A stretch of DNA of 64,000 bases. Source: Streptomyces fungicidicus. Lineage in GTDB: Bacteria; Actinomycetota; Actinomycetes; Streptomycetales; Streptomycetaceae. The notes under the pieces are model-generated. The model ran no database searches, was not told the DNA's origin, and saw only the letters and a list, made by a program, of their open reading frames with translations. This document shows, in pieces, positions 1 through 8,129 of this stretch (position 1 is its first letter; each line of letters starts with the position of its first letter). Where the stretch lies: assembly GCF_003665435.1 (NCBI RefSeq), contig NZ_CP023407.1, forward strand, positions 4,699,501-4,763,500, in the 5' to 3' direction. The translations under genes were made by a program, and so were the position numbers.

Positions 1-10
1 GTTCTCTGGG

Positions 11-44
11 GTGACCGGGCTGCTGTCCCCTGCCGCCCGGTCAC
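11..44. terminator. Hairpin terminator of the gene left of the window
   Basis: A perfect 10-bp inverted repeat (GTGACCGGGC / GCCCGGTCAC) with a 14-nt loop and no T-tract. Its place at the left edge suggests it ends a gene outside the window or acts in both directions. I see no gene from 1 to 257. Confidence 0.5.
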
Positions 45-197
45 TCGTCCGGGGCGAGGTCCCACGACGTACGGCGTGATCCGCACGTCTCATCGCCCCG
101 GTGAGCCACGCGTGGTTCTCCGTGCCGCCCCTGGCCGGCGCGGACACCGGTACCAACGAAGCGGCCGCGTGCCGGTCACGCGCCGTACGGGTGAGTG

Positions 198-238
198 CGG
201 CGCGGTACGGCCGTGCCCCGCACGCCCGTACCGCGCCG
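198..238 (-). terminator. Hairpin terminator downstream of the chorismate mutase gene
   Basis: A 13-bp stem built on GGCGCGGTACGG / CCGTACCGCGCC with a 15-nt loop. It begins about 20 nt after the stop of the leftward chorismate mutase gene. There is no T-run, which is usual for Streptomyces terminators. Confidence 0.6.
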
Positions 239-257
239 TCCGTGCCGGGAACGCGGC

Positions 258-554
258 TCAGATCTTGCCGCGGCACAGCTCCAGCAGGGTCATCGCGAGC
301 GTGGTGCCCGGCTTGCCCAGCGCGTCCCTGTAGTGGGCGAGAACCTCCATCTCGCGGGAGAGGTTCACACGCCGGCCGCCGGAGGCGATCCGTTCCTTCT
401 GGATGACGGCCGACACGGCCATCCGTTCCTGCATCAGACCGATGATCCGGTCGTCGAGCGCGTCGATCCGCTCGCGGGCGCCGGTGATCAGCTCGGCGGC
501 CTCGCTGGTGCGGGCGCCGGTCTTCTCGGTCGACTCCGTCGTGGTCGCGGTCAT
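258..554 (-). CDS. Chorismate mutase, AroQ type
   Basis: A 98-residue protein of the all-helical AroQ family, which turns chorismate into prephenate, the branch point to phenylalanine and tyrosine. The middle holds the expected helix with RERIDALDDRIIGLMQERM followed by the VIQKERI segment (about residues 26-55), and the C-terminal helix carries the conserved basic and acidic residues. Its length fits a stand-alone monofunctional enzyme. The ATG is preceded by GAGGAG. Upstream lie a short aromatic-rich leader peptide and a T-tracted terminator (616-743), so the gene is probably attenuated. It diverges from guaA. Confidence 0.9.
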   Translation of the reverse strand: MTATTTESTEKTGARTSEAAELITGARERIDALDDRIIGLMQERMAVSAVIQKERIASGGRRVNLSREMEVLAHYRDALGKPGTTLAMTLLELCRGKI

Positions 555-615
555 GTCGGGGCTCCTCGGTGGGTGGGTGCGGGGCCCCGGAGCGGCACGG
601 TCCGGGAGGAAAACG

Positions 616-652
616 CCAGGCGCCCCGGACCTTGTCGGCCCGGGGCGCCTGG
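616..652 (-). terminator. Rho-independent attenuator ahead of the chorismate mutase gene
   Basis: On the minus strand a perfect 13-bp stem (CCAGGCGCCCCGG / CCGGGGCGCCTGG, 11-nt loop) is followed at once by CGTTTTCC. A T-run right after a stem is uncommon in this GC-rich genome. The hairpin lies between the leader peptide stop (672) and the gene start (554), so it would stop transcription before the structural gene. A 7-bp alternative pairing (698-704 with 636-642) could compete with the terminator. Confidence 0.7.
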
Positions 653-671
653 GAAGTCGCTCGTCAGTTGC

Positions 672-743
672 TCAAGCGGCACGACCATGGCAGCCGGCGG
701 GCCGGTCGCCATAGGTAAACAGGAAGGTCGGGTGCGTGAGCAT
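672..743 (-). CDS. Leader peptide with Phe-Leu-Phe-Thr-Tyr, 23 codons
   Basis: A 23-codon ORF upstream of the chorismate mutase gene, beginning MLTHPTFLFTY and ending in TGA. Two Phe codons and one Tyr codon fall within five positions, as in peptide leaders that sense charged aromatic tRNAs. No Shine-Dalgarno precedes the ATG. A -10-like CATACT ends 7 nt before it, so a leaderless transcript is possible. The stop is followed within about 20 nt by the terminator stem. The peptide and the attenuation role are inferred from this layout. Confidence 0.55.
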   Translation of the reverse strand: MLTHPTFLFTYGDRPAGCHGRAA

Positions 744-843
744 GGGGGTAAGTATGCCCGGCCCGCGGCGCCGTTCCCACCGTGTTCGCATGGTGAGACA
801 ACGGTCTCCGGCCGCTCCGGTTTCCGTCCCCGCCACGGTCCGG

Positions 844-872
844 GACGTGTCCCGCCGCCACCTCGGTAGAAT
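844..872 (+). promoter_or_regulatory. guaA promoter
   Basis: A clear -10 box TAGAAT at 867-872 with a weak -35 (GACGTG at 844-849, 17-bp spacing). It would give a 5' leader of about 36 nt before the GTG at 915. I saw no riboswitch-like fold. Confidence 0.5.
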
Positions 873-914
873 CGGGAGGCACAAGACCCCCGCCCCACCG
901 CCGGAAGGCACCTC

Positions 915-2495
915 GTGTCATCAGCGTCTCCCGCTGCCAACGCGCCCGACACCGTTCTGGTCGTCGACTTCGGCGCGCAGTACGCCCAGCTCATCGCCCG
1001 TCGCGTCCGCGAGGCGCGGGTCTACAGCGAGATCGTGCCGAGCACCATGCCGGTCGCGGACATGCTCGCCAAGAACCCGGCGGCGATCGTCCTCTCCGGC
1101 GGCCCCTCGTCCGTGTACGAGGAGGGCGCCCCCCGCCTCGACCGCGCGCTCTTCGAGGCCGGCGTCCCCGTCTTCGGCATGTGCTACGGCTTCCAGCTCA
1201 TGGCGCAGAGCCTGGGCGGCCAGGTGGACAACACCGGCGCCCGCGAGTACGGCCGTACTGACCTGCACGTCTCCCGTTCGTCCTCCACCCTCTTCGAGGG
1301 CACCCCGGACGAGCAGGCCGTCTGGATGTCGCACGGCGACGCGTGCTCCGCGGCCCCCGAGGGCTTCACCGTCACCGCCTCGACGGACGTCGTCCCGGTC
1401 GCCGCGTTCGAGAACGACGACAAGAAGCTCTACGGCGTCCAGTACCACCCCGAGGTGATGCACTCCACGCACGGGCAGCAGGTGCTGGAGCACTTCCTGT
1501 ACCGGGGCGCGGGCCTGAGCCCCGACTGGACCACCGGCAGCGTCATCGAGGAGCAGGTCACCGCCATCCGCGAGCTGGTCGGCGACAAGCGGGCGATCTG
1601 CGGCCTGTCCGGCGGGGTCGACTCCGCGGTCGCCGCCGCCCTCGTCCAGAAGGCCGTCGGCTCCCAGCTCACCTGCGTCTACGTCGACCACGGCCTGATG
1701 CGCAAGGGCGAGACCGAGCAGGTCGAGAAGGACTTCGTGGCCGCGACCGGCGTGCAGCTGAAGGTCGTGGACGCGCAGGAGCGCTTCCTCGACGCGCTCA
1801 AGGGCGTCTCCGACCCCGAGGAGAAGCGGAAGATCATCGGCCGGGAGTTCATCCGGGTCTTCGAGCAGGCCCAGGCCGAGATCATCGCGGACTCCGGCCC
1901 GGAGGTCGAGTTCCTGGTCCAGGGGACCCTGTACCCCGACGTGGTCGAGTCCGGCGGCGGCACCGGCACCGCCAACATCAAGTCCCACCACAACGTGGGC
2001 GGCCTGCCCGAGGACCTCGAGTTCCAGCTGATCGAGCCGCTGCGCAAGCTGTTCAAGGACGAGGTCCGGATGGTCGGCCAGGAGCTCGGCCTGCCCGACG
2101 AGATCGTCCAGCGCCAGCCGTTCCCCGGCCCCGGCCTGGGCATCCGGATCGTCGGCGAGGTCACCAAGGAGCGGCTCGACCTGCTCCGCGAGGCCGACGC
2201 CATCGCCCGCGAGGAGCTGACCGCGGCCGGTCTCGACCGGGACATCTGGCAGTGCCCGGTCGTCCTGCTGGCGGACGTGCGCTCGGTGGGCGTCCAGGGA
2301 GACGGCCGCACCTACGGTCACCCGATCGTGCTGCGCCCGGTCTCCAGCGAGGACGCCATGACCGCCGACTGGTCGCGGCTGCCGTACGACGTCCTGGCGA
2401 AGATCTCGACCCGGATCACCAACGAGGTGCGGGACGTCAACCGGGTCGTGCTCGACGTGACCTCCAAGCCGCCGGGCACCATCGAGTGGGAGTGA
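915..2495 (+). CDS. guaA: GMP synthase (glutamine-hydrolysing)
   Basis: A 526-residue two-domain enzyme that aminates XMP to GMP with glutamine and ATP, the last step of guanine nucleotide synthesis. The N-terminal class I amidotransferase has its nucleophile in GMCYGFQ (Cys90) and the His178/Glu180 pair in YHPEV. The ATP-pyrophosphatase domain carries the P-loop SGGVDS (232-237), and the C-terminal dimerisation domain ends in KPPGTIEWE. The GTG start follows GGAAGG. Length matches the family. It ends 12 nt before a convergent gene. Confidence 0.98.
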   Translation: MSSASPAANAPDTVLVVDFGAQYAQLIARRVREARVYSEIVPSTMPVADMLAKNPAAIVLSGGPSSVYEEGAPRLDRALFEAGVPVFGMCYGFQLMAQSLGGQVDNTGAREYGRTDLHVSRSSSTLFEGTPDEQAVWMSHGDACSAAPEGFTVTASTDVVPVAAFENDDKKLYGVQYHPEVMHSTHGQQVLEHFLYRGAGLSPDWTTGSVIEEQVTAIRELVGDKRAICGLSGGVDSAVAAALVQKAVGSQLTCVYVDHGLMRKGETEQVEKDFVAATGVQLKVVDAQERFLDALKGVSDPEEKRKIIGREFIRVFEQAQAEIIADSGPEVEFLVQGTLYPDVVESGGGTGTANIKSHHNVGGLPEDLEFQLIEPLRKLFKDEVRMVGQELGLPDEIVQRQPFPGPGLGIRIVGEVTKERLDLLREADAIAREELTAAGLDRDIWQCPVVLLADVRSVGVQGDGRTYGHPIVLRPVSSEDAMTADWSRLPYDVLAKISTRITNEVRDVNRVVLDVTSKPPGTIEWE

Positions 2496-2507
2496 CCCTC
2501 CCGGGCA

Positions 2508-2987
2508 TCAGGTCCTTTTGAGGGTGCGCACCGGCTCCCCGGGCTTCCAGACCTGGACGACGAGGTACTTCTCGTCCTCGACACAGGTCCGGACGACCTC
2601 CGTCAGCTCGGTGCGGAAGAGGTGGAACGGCTCCGGCGGTTCCACCTCTTCGGCGTACCCGGCCCTGGCCTCCGCGTCCTCGTCGGCGATCTCGACCGCC
2701 CGGCCGCAGATCCGGACGTCGCCGCCGCCCATGGTGGTGCCCTCGCCCGGGTTCGCCTGGAGCGCGAAACGCGGGTCGCGGCGCAGGTCGGCGGCCTTCA
2801 GCGAGTCCGGCATCATGCCGAGCCAGAGCTCCCCGCCGGCGAAGCGGACCTCCAGGCCGGTGGTGCGCGGGGAGCCGTCCCTGCGCAGGGTCGCGAGAAC
2901 GTGGTGGGTGTAGGCGGCGAAGCGCTCCTCCACGGTCTTCGCCAGCTCGGGTTCGGCGGCGGTGAACGCCCCCCAGTTCGTGTCCAT
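2508..2987 (-). CDS. Pyridoxamine 5'-phosphate oxidase-family (FMN-binding split barrel) protein
   Basis: 159 residues with the layout of small FMN- or F420-binding split-barrel proteins: an N-terminal helix, LATLRRDGSPRTTGLEVRF (31-49), the LWLGMMPDSLKAADLRRDPRFAL segment, and a C-terminal strand KYLVVQVWKPG. Family members bind flavin and reduce or oxidise small molecules; the substrate cannot be told. The ATG at 2987 is chosen because homology-like sequence starts there, although the ribosome binding site is weak. It is convergent with guaA and divergent from the aldolase gene. Confidence 0.75.
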   Translation of the reverse strand: MDTNWGAFTAAEPELAKTVEERFAAYTHHVLATLRRDGSPRTTGLEVRFAGGELWLGMMPDSLKAADLRRDPRFALQANPGEGTTMGGGDVRICGRAVEIADEDAEARAGYAEEVEPPEPFHLFRTELTEVVRTCVEDEKYLVVQVWKPGEPVRTLKRT

Positions 2988-3150
2988 GGGCCGAGTCTGG
3001 CGGGGAAACCGGACATCATGTGTCGGGTATCCGCGCCGTCCTCCGGATGGAGCAGCGCGCCGTACCCGCATCTTTACGGAAGAGAGCTGTCGCACGGGGC
3101 GGCCCGCCGGTAACTTCCGCCCCGTACGCACACCCCCCGCGGGAGGACTC

Positions 3151-3945
3151 ATGCACGGGCCCACGCCGCCCCTGCCGCTGCCCACCGACAAGCTGCGCTT
3201 CGCCATGCCGCCCATGCACGAGTCGGTCGAGGACGAGCGCCGGCACCGCAAGGAGCGGCTCGCGGGCGCGCTGCGGCTCTTCGGACGGCTCGGCTTCGAG
3301 GACGGAGTCTCCGGGCACATCACCGCACGCGACCCGGAGTTCAGCGACTGCTTCTGGGTCAACCCGTTCGGGATGCCCTTCCGGCACGTCACCGTGAGCG
3401 ACCTGGTGCTCGCCAACCGGGACGGCCAGGTCGTCGAGGGCGGCCACCACGTCAACCAGGCCGCGTTCACCGTGCACGCCCAGGTGCACGCGGCCCGGCC
3501 CGATGTCGTCGCCGTCGCCCACTGCCACTCGGTGCACGGCCGCGCCCTCGCCTCCCTCGGCGACCTGCTCGACCCGATCACCCAGGAGAGCTGCGCGTTC
3601 TACGAGGACCACGCGCTCTACGACGCCTACACCGGCGTCACCGTCGACGCCGAGGAGGGGCGGCGGATCGCGGACACGCTCGGTTCCCACAAGGCGCTGG
3701 TGCTGCGCAACCACGGGCTGCTCACCGTGGGGGACTCGGTGGACGCGGCGGCCTGGTGGTTCGTCACGATGGAGCGGTCCTGTCAGGTGCAGCTCGCGGC
3801 GCGGGCGGCAGGCCGGCCCGTGCTCATCGAGCACCGGCAGGCGGTGGCCACTCGGGAGCAGCTGGGCGGGGACCTGGTGGCGTGGATCAACTACCAGCCG
3901 ATGTGGCAGGACATCAGCCGGAGTGAGCCGGAGCTGCTGGGCTGA
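3151..3945 (+). CDS. Class II aldolase/adducin-family protein
   Basis: 264 residues. The fold is recognised from GVSGHITARDP near residue 50, the zinc-site signature HCHSVHGR and LRNHGLLTVG in the C-terminal half. Class II aldolases of this adducin type act on sugar phosphates such as fuculose 1-phosphate, but many actinobacterial members have no known substrate. The ATG follows GGGAGGA at a good distance, so the longer upstream open frame is not used. A G-run tract follows the stop. Confidence 0.85.
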   Translation: MHGPTPPLPLPTDKLRFAMPPMHESVEDERRHRKERLAGALRLFGRLGFEDGVSGHITARDPEFSDCFWVNPFGMPFRHVTVSDLVLANRDGQVVEGGHHVNQAAFTVHAQVHAARPDVVAVAHCHSVHGRALASLGDLLDPITQESCAFYEDHALYDAYTGVTVDAEEGRRIADTLGSHKALVLRNHGLLTVGDSVDAAAWWFVTMERSCQVQLAARAAGRPVLIEHRQAVATREQLGGDLVAWINYQPMWQDISRSEPELLG

Positions 3946-3987
3946 GGGGGGTGGGATCGGGGGCGGGGTTGGGGTGGGGTGGGGTGG
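3946..3987 (+). repeat. G-run tract, predicted G-quadruplex
   Basis: Directly after the aldolase stop the plus strand has at least six runs of three to six G separated by one to three other bases. This satisfies the usual quadruplex pattern several times over. The transcript of the aldolase gene would carry it at its 3' end. Confidence 0.6.
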
Positions 3988-4127
3988 TCAACTTTGAGCC
4001 TTCGGGTCCACTCGTACGGACCCTCCTGCCGGACGGGGAGGGCGTGCGGTAGGGCACAATTCGTCGTCGTCACAAGGGACTTGTGTCGTGGTGTCGGTGC
4101 GGTTGGCGTGGAAGGCGGGCTTCGGGC

Positions 4128-5411
4128 GTGGCGGTGCAGGAGGCTGGGCAGGGTGGCGCGGATGCGGGCCGCCCGCACGAGGGCGGCTGCACCTGCGGGG
4201 ACTGTCCGCACGGGGCGCGGGAAGGGCATCGGCGCGCGGTCGCGGCGTTCCTGCTGAAGCGGGACGAGTACGCGGCCGGGCAGGGGGTGCCGGCCGCGGT
4301 GGCCTACTCCGCCTCCGCCTCCCGGCAGTGGGTGTCGGAGGAGCTGACGCAGGCCGCGGAAGCGGTCGCGGAGCGGGGGCGGGCCGAGGGCGCGGCCTGG
4401 CTGGAACGGCTGTGGCGGCGGACCGCGGTGGTGGTGTGGGCGGGGGTCGTGCTGCTGCTTCTCGGGCAGGCGCTCACGGCGGTGGGCGCGGGGTGGACGG
4501 CCGCGCGCACGGCCGGGCTGCTTGCCGCGGTGGTGGTGGCCGGGGCGCTGACCGCCGCCTCGTGGTTCCACCGGGCCCGCGGGGGTGCGCTGGCGCCGGT
4601 GATCGGTGAGGACAACCGCCTGTCCACGTCCCGTGCGGTGGCCGCCGCCTGGGTGCTGTTCCTGGCGTTCGCGGTGCTCGTGCTGGTGGGGCAGCTGGCG
4701 GGCGCCTCCGGGGGGCGGGAGCGGGACGCGCTGATCGACGGACTCGAACTCGCCCGCGGCGCGGGTGTGGTGACCGTGCTCGCCGTGGTGAGCGGGATCG
4801 CCGTGCTGGTGCGGAGGGTGGTCGGGCTGCGGGTGCAGGGGCAGCGGCTGCAGAAGGTGCGGGCGCACCGGCCGGGGGCGGCGGACCTGCTGACCGACGA
4901 CGCGGGGCGGGGGAGCTTCGCCGACATCCAGTACGTCGTGATCAGCGGTGTCGCGCTGGTGTTCGCGGCGGTGCGGCTGGCACGGCGGCCGGAGCAGTTG
5001 CCGGATCTGCCGTGGGGGCTCGCGGTGGTGGTGCTGGTGTCGGCGGCCACGTATCTCGCGGGGAAGTACGCGGAGGGCGGGCGGCCGGTGATTCTCTCGG
5101 TGGTGCGGGCACGGGAGGCGGGGGATCTGGACGCGCCGATCCGGACCGGGGACGACATCGAGATCCGGGGGGCGGGGTTCGTGCCGGTGGGGGCGCAGGG
5201 GGCGGACCGGTTGTCGCGGATGGTGGTGCGGGTGGGGCCGGTGAACGTGCATGTGCCGCTGGTGCCGGTGCGGGGCGGCTTCGACAATCCGACGGACGCG
5301 TTGCTGACGGTGCCGGTGCCTGCGGAGGTGGAGCCGGGGCGGGTGGAGGTGCAGGTCGTCACGGCGGCGGGCGTGGAGACGAACCGGTACGCGATCGATG
5401 TGACGGAGTAG
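4128..5411 (+). CDS. Multi-pass membrane protein with C-terminal IPT/TIG-like domain
   Basis: 427 residues from the GTG at 4128 (a GTG at 4083 is in frame and possible). A short N-terminal segment has a Cys cluster (GGCTCGDCPHG), followed by a helical region and four or more hydrophobic helices (for example VVVWAGVVLLLLGQALTAV and AWVLFLAFAVLVLVGQL). The last 90 residues (from about DIEIRGAGFVP) look like an immunoglobulin-type IPT domain. Function unknown. A surface-anchoring or transport-accessory role is only a guess. Confidence 0.6.
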   Translation: MAVQEAGQGGADAGRPHEGGCTCGDCPHGAREGHRRAVAAFLLKRDEYAAGQGVPAAVAYSASASRQWVSEELTQAAEAVAERGRAEGAAWLERLWRRTAVVVWAGVVLLLLGQALTAVGAGWTAARTAGLLAAVVVAGALTAASWFHRARGGALAPVIGEDNRLSTSRAVAAAWVLFLAFAVLVLVGQLAGASGGRERDALIDGLELARGAGVVTVLAVVSGIAVLVRRVVGLRVQGQRLQKVRAHRPGAADLLTDDAGRGSFADIQYVVISGVALVFAAVRLARRPEQLPDLPWGLAVVVLVSAATYLAGKYAEGGRPVILSVVRAREAGDLDAPIRTGDDIEIRGAGFVPVGAQGADRLSRMVVRVGPVNVHVPLVPVRGGFDNPTDALLTVPVPAEVEPGRVEVQVVTAAGVETNRYAIDVTE

Positions 5412-5821
5412 CGCCTACGGGTGGTGGGTGGGGCGGGGTCGGGTCGGGGGTGGCCGTCCTCGGACTGGCGCGACTGTGCCTGCTGGAAGGGGTACAGGGC
5501 GCGGACGCGCCAGCCACTGCGGGCGGCCACCCCCGCCCCGCCCCCTCCGCGCCGTGGGCGACTGTCCGCCGCACCCGCGGTCTCCGCCGCCAGCCGCGGG
5601 CAGTCGTGCCGCAGGGCGGCACGGGTGGGCGCGACGGCACCCCGTAAGCGCCGGGCTGCGCATACCCACCCCCGGACCAGCCCCTCGCCGGGTAGCGATG
5701 CGGCACCGGGCTGCGCAACCCGTCGCGGCCCGTACACGACGTGCGTTGGGCTGCGGGCAGACTCCGGCCGCGGCGGCAACAAAAATCGTCGCGCAGGGTT
5801 GAGCCGGTGAAGTTTGTCGTA
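5412..5821. other. Noncoding block resembling Streptomyces intergenic repeats
   Basis: No convincing gene. The block contains CCGGGCTGCGCA twice (5651-5662 and 5706-5717) and several GC-rich partly self-complementary stretches. I recognise this wording from abundant intergenic repeats of Streptomyces, but a genome search is needed to confirm it. Codon bias in the open frames is poor. Confidence 0.4.
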
Positions 5822-5836
5822 CGTATGGCTCATACG
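5822..5836. promoter_or_regulatory. Palindromic operator candidate upstream of the DoxX gene
   Basis: CGTATG-GCT-CATACG is a perfect 6-bp inverted repeat with a 3-bp centre, 38 bp before the start codon and just after a -35-like TTGAGC. The placement suggests repressor binding over a promoter. The regulator is unknown. Confidence 0.35.
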
Positions 5837-5873
5837 GACGCACCCGCACGGCGGTGAGAGGCGGCAGGCAGCG

Positions 5874-6395
5874 ATGACTCACGGTATGCGCGCAGACACC
5901 CCCCACTCCGAAGGAGACAGAGACTGGCGGGACACCGCCACCCGCTACGCCCTCGTCCCCCTGCGCATCTTCCTCGGAGTCACCTTCGTCTACGCCGGCC
6001 TCGACAAACTCACGGACAGCGCGTTCATGCAGGACGCCGGCGCCGGCTCGATCGGCGACATGATGCGCGGCGTCCGCGACTCCTCCGCCGTCCCCGCCCT
6101 GATCGACCTGGCGCTGAAGAACCCCGTCGGATTCGGGTACGCCATCGCCTTCGGCGAACTTGCCGTCGGGCTGGGGGCCCTGCTCGGTCTGCTCACCCGC
6201 CTTGCGGCGCTGGGCGGCGCGCTGATCTCCCTGAGTCTGTGGCTGACCGTGAGCTGGGCCGCGGATCCTTACTACTACGGCAACGACCTTCCCTACCTGA
6301 TGGCCTGGATCCCCCTGGTGCTGGCGGGTGCGCCGCTGCTGTCCGTGGACGCCGCCCTGCGTGCCCGGCGGTCGCCGGCCGGGGGCTACCGCTAG
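5874..6395 (+). CDS. DoxX-family membrane protein
   Basis: 173 residues with four predicted transmembrane helices and the DoxX hallmark LVPLRIFLGVTFVYAGLDKL near the start, then GDMMRGVRDSS and a GYAIAFGELAVGLGALLGLLTRLAA helix. DoxX proteins occur in redox and thiol-stress complexes, for example with SodA and SseA in mycobacteria; the exact job here is unknown. The ATG at 5874 is chosen because the DoxX domain begins about 25 residues later. It overlaps the convergent small membrane gene by four bases. Confidence 0.75.
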   Translation: MTHGMRADTPHSEGDRDWRDTATRYALVPLRIFLGVTFVYAGLDKLTDSAFMQDAGAGSIGDMMRGVRDSSAVPALIDLALKNPVGFGYAIAFGELAVGLGALLGLLTRLAALGGALISLSLWLTVSWAADPYYYGNDLPYLMAWIPLVLAGAPLLSVDAALRARRSPAGGYR

Positions 6396-6610
6396 CGCCC
6401 CTCGGGGGCCGTCCTGCTCCGGCGGCTGCGCACGTGGCGGGCCAGCGAGCCCACCGCGCCGGCCAGGCAGAGGCCTCCGGTGACGACGGGGATCACCACG
6501 AACCACGGTGTCTCCCAGGCGCCGCCCGCGTCACCGGCGTAGATCATCGCGGCGAGGAGGAGGAAGGCCCCGGCGACGAGCCTGCCCGGCTGGAACTCAT
6601 GACGCAGCAC
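6392..6610 (-). CDS. Small two-helix membrane protein
   Basis: 72 residues from a GTG, with two hydrophobic helices (VAGAFLLLAAMIYA and FVVIPVVTGGLCLAGAVGSLA) and a basic tail. It overlaps the end of the upstream PspC-domain gene by about 14 bases, so the two are probably translationally coupled and may work together at the membrane. I do not recognise a named family. Confidence 0.6.
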   Translation of the reverse strand: MLRHEFQPGRLVAGAFLLLAAMIYAGDAGGAWETPWFVVIPVVTGGLCLAGAVGSLARHVRSRRSRTAPEGR

Positions 6611-7952
6611 GGCGCACCTCCGCCTGCCCCGCTCCGACGTGCAGCTCGAGGCGGAGCGTGCCCGCGACCTCGGCGCCGGCAGGCGGCTGCAGCGTCACCT
6701 CCTTGTGCTTGCCCGGTGCCACGTCCACGTCCTTCTGCTTGTCGCCCGGCAACTGGATGTCGCCCACCCCCACGTCGATGCTCAGCTTCACGGTCACGTC
6801 CCTCGGCACGGTCACCAGGATCCGGCCCAGGCCGACCTCCGCCCGCGTCGAGACCGTGCGGTCCTCGGGAACGCGTATCGCCGACAGGTTCAGGACGCCC
6901 TCGCCCGTGCCCAGGTCGTAGGCCGGGCGTATCTGCGCGACCGAGGTGGGCTCCCATGTCGTGCGCGCCCAGTCGGTGCCGATGTCCTTCGGCACGGCGG
7001 CCGAGCCGGCCAGCAGGCCCGCCGTGACGACCGCAAGGACGACCGACCCCGCCCCGGTGCGGCCGAGGAACGCGCTCACGGCCACGCCGATGCCGAAGAC
7101 GGCGAGCGCGCAGGCGAGACCGGTCTGCAGGCTGGTGCCGAGCGGGTGCGTCTCCCAGGTCAGCCCGGTGCCGAGACCGGCGGCGAGCAGGGCGAACAGG
7201 AAGACCCAGCCGCCGATGCCGCGGGGGCCGCGCGGCTGGGGCGGCCGGGGCCGCGTCGCGTACACCGAGCCGCGGGCTCCGGAGTGGGTGCCCAGGGCGG
7301 CGTCGACCGCGGCGGCGATGTCCGTGTCGCGGGAGTCCCGGGGGCCCCACAGATAGCCGGTGCCGCCGACGTGCGTGCCGTCCTTGACGATGGGGTCGCG
7401 CCACCACGAGGGGTAGGCGGAGGGCGCCGGCGGCGCCTGCGGCTCCGGCGGGGCGTCCGCCACCGCCTGGGCGGCTATGTGGTCGGTGCTGGGGACGGCG
7501 CCGCGCCGCCGCGACCAGTACCCGGCGCCGGCGAGCAGCAGGGACAGTATGACGGCGAAGCTCAGCACGCCGTCGTTGCTGAGCATGGTGAGGAAGACGC
7601 CGCAGCCGACCAGCGCGAACAGCACGGCCGTCAGGGTGTGGCCGTCGACCCGGCCGGTCAGCAGCTTGCGGATCTCGTTCTCCTCCTCGTCCTCGTACGG
7701 GACGAAGAGCCAGGCGAAGCCGTAGAAGATGAGGCCTATGCCGCCGGTGGCGGACAGGACCGCGAGCGTGATCCGGAAGATCACCGGGTCCATGTCGCAC
7801 TGCCTGCCGAGCCCCGCGCACACACCGCCGAGCATCTGGTGCCGGCGGTCGCGCCGGAACCGTCCGCTCTCGGGTTCCGGTGTGACGGCGGTCGCGCCCT
7901 CCGGGCCGGGAACGGGTTCCGGACCCGTCGCGGCGTGCTGGTGATCGGTCAT
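6597..7952 (-). CDS. PspC-domain and LiaF-like membrane protein
   Basis: 451 residues. A PspC domain sits near the N-terminus (RRHQMLGGVCAGLGRQCDMDPVIFRITLAVLS, about 37-68), followed by several membrane helices. The C-terminal 130 residues are beta-rich and LiaF/toast-rack-like (VGLGRILVTVPRDVTVKLSIDVGVGDIQLPG). Such proteins act with LiaRS-type systems in response to cell-envelope stress. It is transcribed away from a PspC-domain histidine kinase across a 177-bp region holding four GACCCTG motifs, which supports a shared regulon. Confidence 0.8.
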   Translation of the reverse strand: MTDHQHAATGPEPVPGPEGATAVTPEPESGRFRRDRRHQMLGGVCAGLGRQCDMDPVIFRITLAVLSATGGIGLIFYGFAWLFVPYEDEEENEIRKLLTGRVDGHTLTAVLFALVGCGVFLTMLSNDGVLSFAVILSLLLAGAGYWSRRRGAVPSTDHIAAQAVADAPPEPQAPPAPSAYPSWWRDPIVKDGTHVGGTGYLWGPRDSRDTDIAAAVDAALGTHSGARGSVYATRPRPPQPRGPRGIGGWVFLFALLAAGLGTGLTWETHPLGTSLQTGLACALAVFGIGVAVSAFLGRTGAGSVVLAVVTAGLLAGSAAVPKDIGTDWARTTWEPTSVAQIRPAYDLGTGEGVLNLSAIRVPEDRTVSTRAEVGLGRILVTVPRDVTVKLSIDVGVGDIQLPGDKQKDVDVAPGKHKEVTLQPPAGAEVAGTLRLELHVGAGQAEVRRAAS

Positions 7953-7995
7953 GGCTCCATGGTGACGGGCGAGCGGCCGCGGCGGCAGTCCGAAC

Positions 7996-8095
7996 GACCC
8001 TGGCCGGACCCTGATATCGGTCCCCGAGTGGGGGCGGGGGAGCGTTCGAGGGGGCGGCGGGGGAGATCAGGGGAGTCTCCGGGGCCGACCCTGAT
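7996..8095. promoter_or_regulatory. Cluster of four GACCCTG sites in the divergent PspC region
   Basis: GACCCTG occurs at 7996-8002 and 8007-8013 (11-bp spacing, one helical turn) and at 8087-8093, with the core inverted as ATCAGGG at 8066-8072. The last two form a 7-bp inverted repeat (ATCAGGG/CCCTGAT) with a 16-bp spacer. I infer that these are binding sites of the linked response regulator. Confidence 0.45.
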
Positions 8096-8129
8096 GCTCC
8101 GGCACTTCGGGCGTGTGACCATCATTGGC

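Noticed and set aside
921..2321. A 466-codon open frame opposite guaA, and similar long antisense frames elsewhere (for example 11836-15348 on the minus strand)
   Set aside because: Such frames are expected opposite genes with strong third-position GC bias. They lack ribosome binding sites and recognisable domains, and their composition is repetitive.
3178..3190. CACCGACAA, a damage-box half, at the start of the aldolase gene
   Set aside because: It lies inside coding sequence and no TAnnnT follows at 8 bp on the minus strand.
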